NCBI GenBank assembly: GCA_041164425.1
Contig: JBEAPO010000132.1
Location: 1-17,186, forward strand
From: F1-20-MAGs119 sp041164425
GTDB taxonomy: Bacteria; Actinomycetota; Acidimicrobiia; Acidimicrobiales; Ilumatobacteraceae
Direction: 5' to 3'
DNA: 17,186 bases
A program made the position numbers and the translations under genes. Positions 13,787-17,186 of this stretch are shown piece by piece. The notes beneath the pieces are model-generated. The model made no database searches, was not told the origin of the DNA, and worked only from the letters and a program-made list of their open reading frames with translations. Every line of letters begins with the position of its first letter. The stretch's first letter is position 1.

Positions 13787-13791
13787 CTTGA

Positions 13792-15498
13792 TTAGAAGTT
13801 GGTGATGGCTCCGGTTTCGGCGCCCTGCACCAACTTCGCGTACTTGCCGAGCACGCCCATCGTGTAGCGCGGCGGGTTCGGCTTCCAGCCCTGCTTGCGC
13901 TTGGCGAGCTCATCGTCGCTCACGAGCAGGTCGAGTCGCTTGTCATGGACGTCGATGAGAATCCGGTCACCGTCGCGCACGAACGCGATCGGCCCACCAT
14001 CGACGGCTTCGGGGGCGACGTGGCCGATGCAGAATCCCCACGTGCCACCACTGAAACGGCCGTCGGTGATGAGCGCACAGTCGTGTCCGCGACCCGCGCC
14101 TTTCAGCGCACCGGTGATGGCCAGCATCTCGCGCATACCCGGACCACCCTTCGGGCCCTCGTAGCGAATCACCAGTACGTCACCGGGCTTGATCTTCCCC
14201 GCGAGAATCTCGGCCATCGCACCGTCTTCGCCGTCGAAGACGCGCGCCGTGCCCTCGAAGTGCATCTGGTCGTGTGTGAGACCGGCGACCTTGACGACCG
14301 AGCCCTTCGGAGCGAGCGAGCCAGTGAGAATGTTGATGCCGCCCTCGGAGTGGATCGGGTCGGACAACGGATGGATGACGTCGCCATCGGGTGCAGGAGG
14401 GTTGATGTCCGCCAAATTCTCGGCCATGGTCCTGCCCGTCACCGTCATCACGTCGCCGTGCAACAGGCCCGCGTCGAGCAACATCTTCAACACAACGGGC
14501 ACGCCGCCGATGCGGTCGATGTCGGACATGTGGTACTTGCCACCGGGCTTGGTGTCGGCGATGTGCGGAACCTTGGCGGCGATGCGGTTGAAGTCGTCGA
14601 GGCTCAACTCGACGCCTGCTTCGTTGGCGATGGCCAACAGGTGCAGAACCGCGTTGGTGCTGCCACCGAATGCGTTGACGACCGCGATCGCGTTCTCGAA
14701 CGCCTTCTTCGTCATGATGTCGCGCGGTCGGATGCCGAGCCGCAACATGTTGACAACTGCCTCGCCGGCGCGACGCGCGTCGTCTTCGCGGCGGCTGTCG
14801 ATGGCCGGCGGAGAAGCGGTGCCGGGGAGACTCATGCCGATCGCCTCGGCGATCGACGACATCGTGTTCGCGGTGAACATGCCACCGCACGCACCCTCGC
14901 CGGGACACGCCTTTTCCTCGATCGCCTTCAACTCGGCGTCGTCGATGGTGCCGAGAGCATGCGCACCGACGGCTTCGAAAACGCTGGTGATGTCGAGGGC
15001 CTTGCCGTTGTGCTCGCCCGGCATGATCGAGCCGTTGTAGACGAAGACCGACGGAAGATTCAGACGCGCTGCGGCCATCAACATCGCGGGAATGCTCTTG
15101 TCGCATCCGGCGAGGCCGACGAAGCCATCGAAACGCTCGGCGTGTACAACTGTCTCAACCGAGTCGGTGATGACCTCGCGACTCACCAGCGACGCACGCA
15201 TTCCCTCGTGGCCCATCGAAATCCCATCGCTGACGGTGATGGTGCCGAACTCGAGAGCGACGCCGCCGGCTTGTTGAACTCCGTACTTCGCATGTTCGGC
15301 CAACTTGCGCAACGTCATGTTGCACGGCGTCACCTCGTTCCACGACGACGCGATGCCCACCTGCGGCTTCACCCAATCCGCATCGCCCAAGCCGACCGCA
15401 CGCAACATCGCACGCGCCGGCGCCTTCTGGGGGCCGTCGGTGACGTCACGGCTGCGGGGCTTGATGTCGACAGGGGTGTCGGGGGTGTTGGAGGCCAT
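13792..15498 (-). CDS. ilvD: Dihydroxy-acid dehydratase
   Basis: It dehydrates 2,3-dihydroxy-isovalerate or -methylvalerate to the 2-keto acids, the step after IlvC. From the ATG at 15496-15498 the protein has 568 residues, normal for the family; 17 extra upstream codons (to 15549) do not resemble it. Cluster cysteines are C59 in EVTPCNMTL, C132 in GLAGCDKSIPAM and C204 in CPGEGACGGMFTANTM, and EFGTITVSDGISMGHEGM is the substrate/Mg region. A [2Fe-2S] type is likely by family. The C-terminal GRFSGGTWGFCIGHVAPEA is diagnostic. It diverges from an iron transport operon whose iron boxes lie 58-96 bases upstream of its start. Confidence 0.96.
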   Translation of the reverse strand: MASNTPDTPVDIKPRSRDVTDGPQKAPARAMLRAVGLGDADWVKPQVGIASSWNEVTPCNMTLRKLAEHAKYGVQQAGGVALEFGTITVSDGISMGHEGMRASLVSREVITDSVETVVHAERFDGFVGLAGCDKSIPAMLMAAARLNLPSVFVYNGSIMPGEHNGKALDITSVFEAVGAHALGTIDDAELKAIEEKACPGEGACGGMFTANTMSSIAEAIGMSLPGTASPPAIDSRREDDARRAGEAVVNMLRLGIRPRDIMTKKAFENAIAVVNAFGGSTNAVLHLLAIANEAGVELSLDDFNRIAAKVPHIADTKPGGKYHMSDIDRIGGVPVVLKMLLDAGLLHGDVMTVTGRTMAENLADINPPAPDGDVIHPLSDPIHSEGGINILTGSLAPKGSVVKVAGLTHDQMHFEGTARVFDGEDGAMAEILAGKIKPGDVLVIRYEGPKGGPGMREMLAITGALKGAGRGHDCALITDGRFSGGTWGFCIGHVAPEAVDGGPIAFVRDGDRILIDVHDKRLDLLVSDDELAKRKQGWKPNPPRYTMGVLGKYAKLVQGAETGAITNF

Positions 15499-15504
15499 TG
15501 CCGT

Positions 15505-15510
15505 ACGGTA
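15505..15510 (-). promoter_or_regulatory. -10 element of ilvD (leaderless)
   Basis: TACCGT (TAnnnT) on the minus strand ends six bases before the ilvD ATG. No clear -35 and no ribosome site are present. Confidence 0.4.
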
Positions 15511-15542
15511 GCCGTGGGCCCTTTCCCCGCGCCCGAGAGGGC

Positions 15543-15572
15543 TTGACACGATTCGTTAGGCTCTCCTAACCT
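15543..15572 (+). promoter_or_regulatory. Promoter of the iron ABC transporter operon
   Basis: A perfect -35 TTGACA (15543-15548) and TAACCT (15567-15572) are separated by 18 bases. The -10 lies inside the first iron box. Confidence 0.65.
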
Positions 15573-15574
15573 AT
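15556..15574 (+). promoter_or_regulatory. DtxR/IdeR-type iron box 1
   Basis: TTAGGCTCTCCTAACCTAT matches the 19-bp DtxR/IdeR consensus (TTAGGTTAGGCTAACCTAA, established) at 14 of 19 positions and holds the palindrome TTAGG-N4-CCTAA. It covers the -10 of the iron transporter promoter, as a metal-dependent repressor site would. Confidence 0.75.
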
Positions 15575-15580
15575 GGCTTG

Positions 15581-15594
15581 TTAGGGCTACCTAA
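15581..15594 (+). promoter_or_regulatory. DtxR/IdeR-type iron box 2
   Basis: TTAGGGCTACCTAA repeats the TTAGG-N4-CCTAA palindrome 25 bp downstream of box 1, covering the expected start point. The flanking half-sites are weaker than in box 1. Confidence 0.6.
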
Positions 15595-15620
15595 TAGCCT
15601 TCGGAAGAGTGAGAGAGACC

Positions 15621-16682
15621 ATGACACGAACCCCCCGACATGCGCGCCGATTCGCGATTCTCATTGCAGCGACCGTGGCGTTGGCAGCCTGCGGTGGCGA
15701 CAGCGACTCGACAACCGATGCAGCCACGGGTGACACGGAAGCTGCCGGCAGCATCACCGTCTACAGCGGACGCAGCGAGGAACTCGTCGCGCCGATCATC
15801 GACGAATTCACCGCCGCAACCGGGATCGACGTCGAACTTCGCGCCGGTGACAGCGGCGAGATGGCCGCCCTCCTGCTGACCGAAGGCGATGCGAGTCCAG
15901 CCGATGTGTTCTTCTCGCAGGATGCGGGCGCACTCGGTGCGGTCGAGGATGCGGGTCTCTTTGCGCCGCTCCCCGACGCAACGCTCGACCTCGTCGACCC
16001 CGCGTACCGCTCGACACAGGGAAACTGGATCGCCACGAGCGGTCGCATGCGCGTGCTCGTGTACAACCCCGACCTGGTTGCCGATGCCGATCTTCCTGCA
16101 ACGATCGACGACCTCCTCGACCCCGCATGGAAGGGAAAGATCGGATTCGCACCGACGAACGCTTCGTGGCAATCGTTCGTCACCGCACTGCGCGTGCTGC
16201 GTGGCGATGATGGCGCGCGCACATGGCTCGAAGGCTTTGCAGCGAACGAACCGGTCGCATACGAAAAGAACGGCGTCGTTCGCGACGCGGTGAATTCGGG
16301 GGAAGTGTCGGTGGGGCTGGTCAACCACTACTACCTCTACGAGAAGATCCTCGCCGAAGGCGCCGACGCGGTCGTTGCGAAGAATCATTACTTCAAGAAC
16401 CAAGATCCGGGCAGTCTCGTCAACGTCGCTGGTGTCGGAATTCTCGCGAGCAGCGACAATGCAACCGCGGCCCAGGCACTCGTCGACTTCCTTCTCTCGG
16501 CTGACGGACAGACGTATTTCGCGGAAAAGACCTTCGAGTACCCGGTCGCTTCCGGTGTCACGCCATTCGCGGATTTACCGACCATCGAGGAAGTGAATCC
16601 GCCGGCCATCGACCTCGCCGATCTCAAGTCGATCGAGGCAACCCAGGAACTGTTGTCCTCGGTCGGACTTCTCACGAAGTAA
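15621..16682 (+). CDS. Iron(III) ABC transporter substrate-binding lipoprotein (FbpA/FutA-like)
   Basis: This 353-residue binding protein starts with a basic n-region, a hydrophobic core and the lipobox LAAC (C24), so it is a predicted lipoprotein on the outer face of the membrane. ITVYSGRSEELVAPIIDEFTAATGI is the typical opening of the ferric-iron binding family. SPADVFFSQDAGALGAVEDAG follows, and Y237-Y238 in NHYYLYEKI correspond to the paired iron-binding tyrosines of FbpA-type proteins. I prefer the ATG at 15621; a GTG at 15609 is possible, and the ribosome site (GAGAGA) is weak. Two iron boxes on the promoter support an iron role. A permease gene follows after 10 bases. Confidence 0.92.
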   Translation: MTRTPRHARRFAILIAATVALAACGGDSDSTTDAATGDTEAAGSITVYSGRSEELVAPIIDEFTAATGIDVELRAGDSGEMAALLLTEGDASPADVFFSQDAGALGAVEDAGLFAPLPDATLDLVDPAYRSTQGNWIATSGRMRVLVYNPDLVADADLPATIDDLLDPAWKGKIGFAPTNASWQSFVTALRVLRGDDGARTWLEGFAANEPVAYEKNGVVRDAVNSGEVSVGLVNHYYLYEKILAEGADAVVAKNHYFKNQDPGSLVNVAGVGILASSDNATAAQALVDFLLSADGQTYFAEKTFEYPVASGVTPFADLPTIEEVNPPAIDLADLKSIEATQELLSSVGLLTK

Positions 16683-16692
16683 GTCAGCGTTG

Positions 16693-17186
16693 ATGAACAT
16701 CGGCCGCCGCGTCAGGGTCCCCGCCCCACTCGCGGTTCCTGCCGTGGCGGCGGCGGTCATTGCGCTGATTCCCGCTTACTATCTGGCCACCGAGGCGTTC
16801 TCGCGCGGTGCCGACGCAGTCATCAGTGAGATCTTCCAATTGCGCACGTGGAATCTCGTCGTGCGCAGCGCGTGGCTCACGACGATCGTGACCGCAGCCA
16901 GCATCTCGATCGGCACCGCCGGTGCATGGATCACCACCCGAGTCGCGGTACCTGCGAGAACGGCCATCCTGGTTCTGCTCGCACTGCCCTTGGCCATTCC
17001 GTCGTATCTCTCCGCCTTCGCGTGGATCTCGTGGCAGCCGGCTCTCGAGGGTTTCTGGGGGGCTGCGATCGTTCTCACGTGCGCCTGCTATCCGTACGTC
17101 ATGTTGCCAGTCGCGGCTGCACTTCGGGGACTCGACTCGACTCAAGAAGACGTCGCTCGATCACTCGGCCGCACACCCCGTCAGGT
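16693..17186 (+). CDS. Iron(III) ABC transporter permease (FbpB-like), truncated by window end
   Basis: The frame is open from the ATG at 16693 to the edge of the window (164 codons), ten bases after the binding-protein stop. Translation gives MNIGRRVRVPAPLAVPAVAA, a first membrane segment (AVIALIPAYYLA), a short outside loop, then LRTWNLVVRSAWLTTIVTAASISIGTAGAWIT, ILVLLALPLAIPSYLSAFAWISW and IVLTCACYPYVMLPVAAAL. The end, GLDSTQEDVARSLGRTPRQ, is the beginning of the cytoplasmic EAA loop that contacts the ATPase. The layout fits the two-domain FbpB/ThiP-type permease, so about two thirds of the gene lies outside. An in-frame TTG directly before the ATG is a less likely start. Confidence 0.88.
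   Translation, partial: MNIGRRVRVPAPLAVPAVAAAVIALIPAYYLATEAFSRGADAVISEIFQLRTWNLVVRSAWLTTIVTAASISIGTAGAWITTRVAVPARTAILVLLALPLAIPSYLSAFAWISWQPALEGFWGAAIVLTCACYPYVMLPVAAALRGLDSTQEDVARSLGRTPRQ

Noticed and set aside
13312..13795. Target-site duplications flanking the C/D unit
   Set aside because: The bases just outside the two repeats differ (CTGAG side against CTTGATTAG side), so no duplication can be claimed; the same holds for the A/B unit.
13945..15546. A 533-codon plus-strand frame opposite ilvD
   Set aside because: Same reason: antisense shadow of a conserved gene, with no domain and no ribosome site.
1..17186. CRISPR arrays, tRNA or rRNA genes, insertion sequences or prophage genes
   Set aside because: No regularly spaced short repeats, no cloverleaf or rRNA signatures and no transposase or phage motifs were found by reading both strands.

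Overview
The window looks like a chromosomal stretch from a high-GC Gram-positive bacterium (Actinomycetota). The gene families suggest a lineage outside the classical Streptomyces/Mycobacterium groups, perhaps Acidimicrobiia. That placement is inference from family content: an F420/PPOX-type small flavoprotein, a Nei2-like glycosylase, DUF4916 and DUF3054 proteins, a long-form inositol-phosphate synthase, DtxR/IdeR-like TTAGG boxes, and -10 motifs six to eight bases from start codons. Coding density is very high and many neighbouring genes overlap or nearly touch. No rRNA, tRNA, CRISPR array, insertion sequence or phage gene is visible.

Layout. 1-3.5 kb: the 3' end of an FtsX/MacB-type ABC permease, a PPOX-fold protein, a Fpg/Nei-family DNA glycosylase (minus), a small charged hypothetical protein (plus) and a DUF4916 Nudix-like protein (minus). 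3.5-5.9 kb: O-acetylhomoserine sulfhydrylase metY (minus), then a secreted Ala/Pro/Thr-rich protein (plus) enclosed by two inverted 51-bp repeats, with a bidirectional terminator. 5.9-9.4 kb: the ilvB-ilvN-ilvC operon (minus), preceded by an attenuator with a Val-rich 16-residue leader peptide. 9.4-11.0 kb: a haloalkane dehalogenase and an overlapping TetR regulator (plus), with a palindrome on their promoter. 11.0-13.3 kb: folD (minus) diverging from inositol-3-phosphate synthase (plus). 13.3-13.8 kb: a DUF3054 membrane protein enclosed by a second inverted pair of the same 51-bp repeat. 13.8-15.5 kb: ilvD (minus). 15.5 kb to the end: an iron-type ABC transporter operon (binding lipoprotein, then a truncated permease) under two tandem iron boxes.

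How the genes fit together. ilvB/ilvN, ilvC and ilvD supply the three shared steps of isoleucine/valine synthesis; metY (sulfur assimilation into homocysteine) and folD (one-carbon folates) are adjoining amino-acid and C1 metabolism. ilvD, a predicted iron-sulfur enzyme, shares its upstream region with the iron-box-controlled iron importer.

The most unusual structure is the family of four 51-bp imperfect palindromes at 4881-4931, 5840-5890, 13316-13366 and 13736-13786. They form two inward-facing pairs, and each pair encloses exactly one small gene that is unrelated to its neighbours. The outward 25 bases match within a pair (25/25 and 24/25) better than between pairs (21/25 and 22/25 for the two comparisons with the 4881 copy). 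This could be a mobile or exchangeable single-gene cassette format, or a REP/BIME-like repeat family; genome-wide comparison is needed to tell which.
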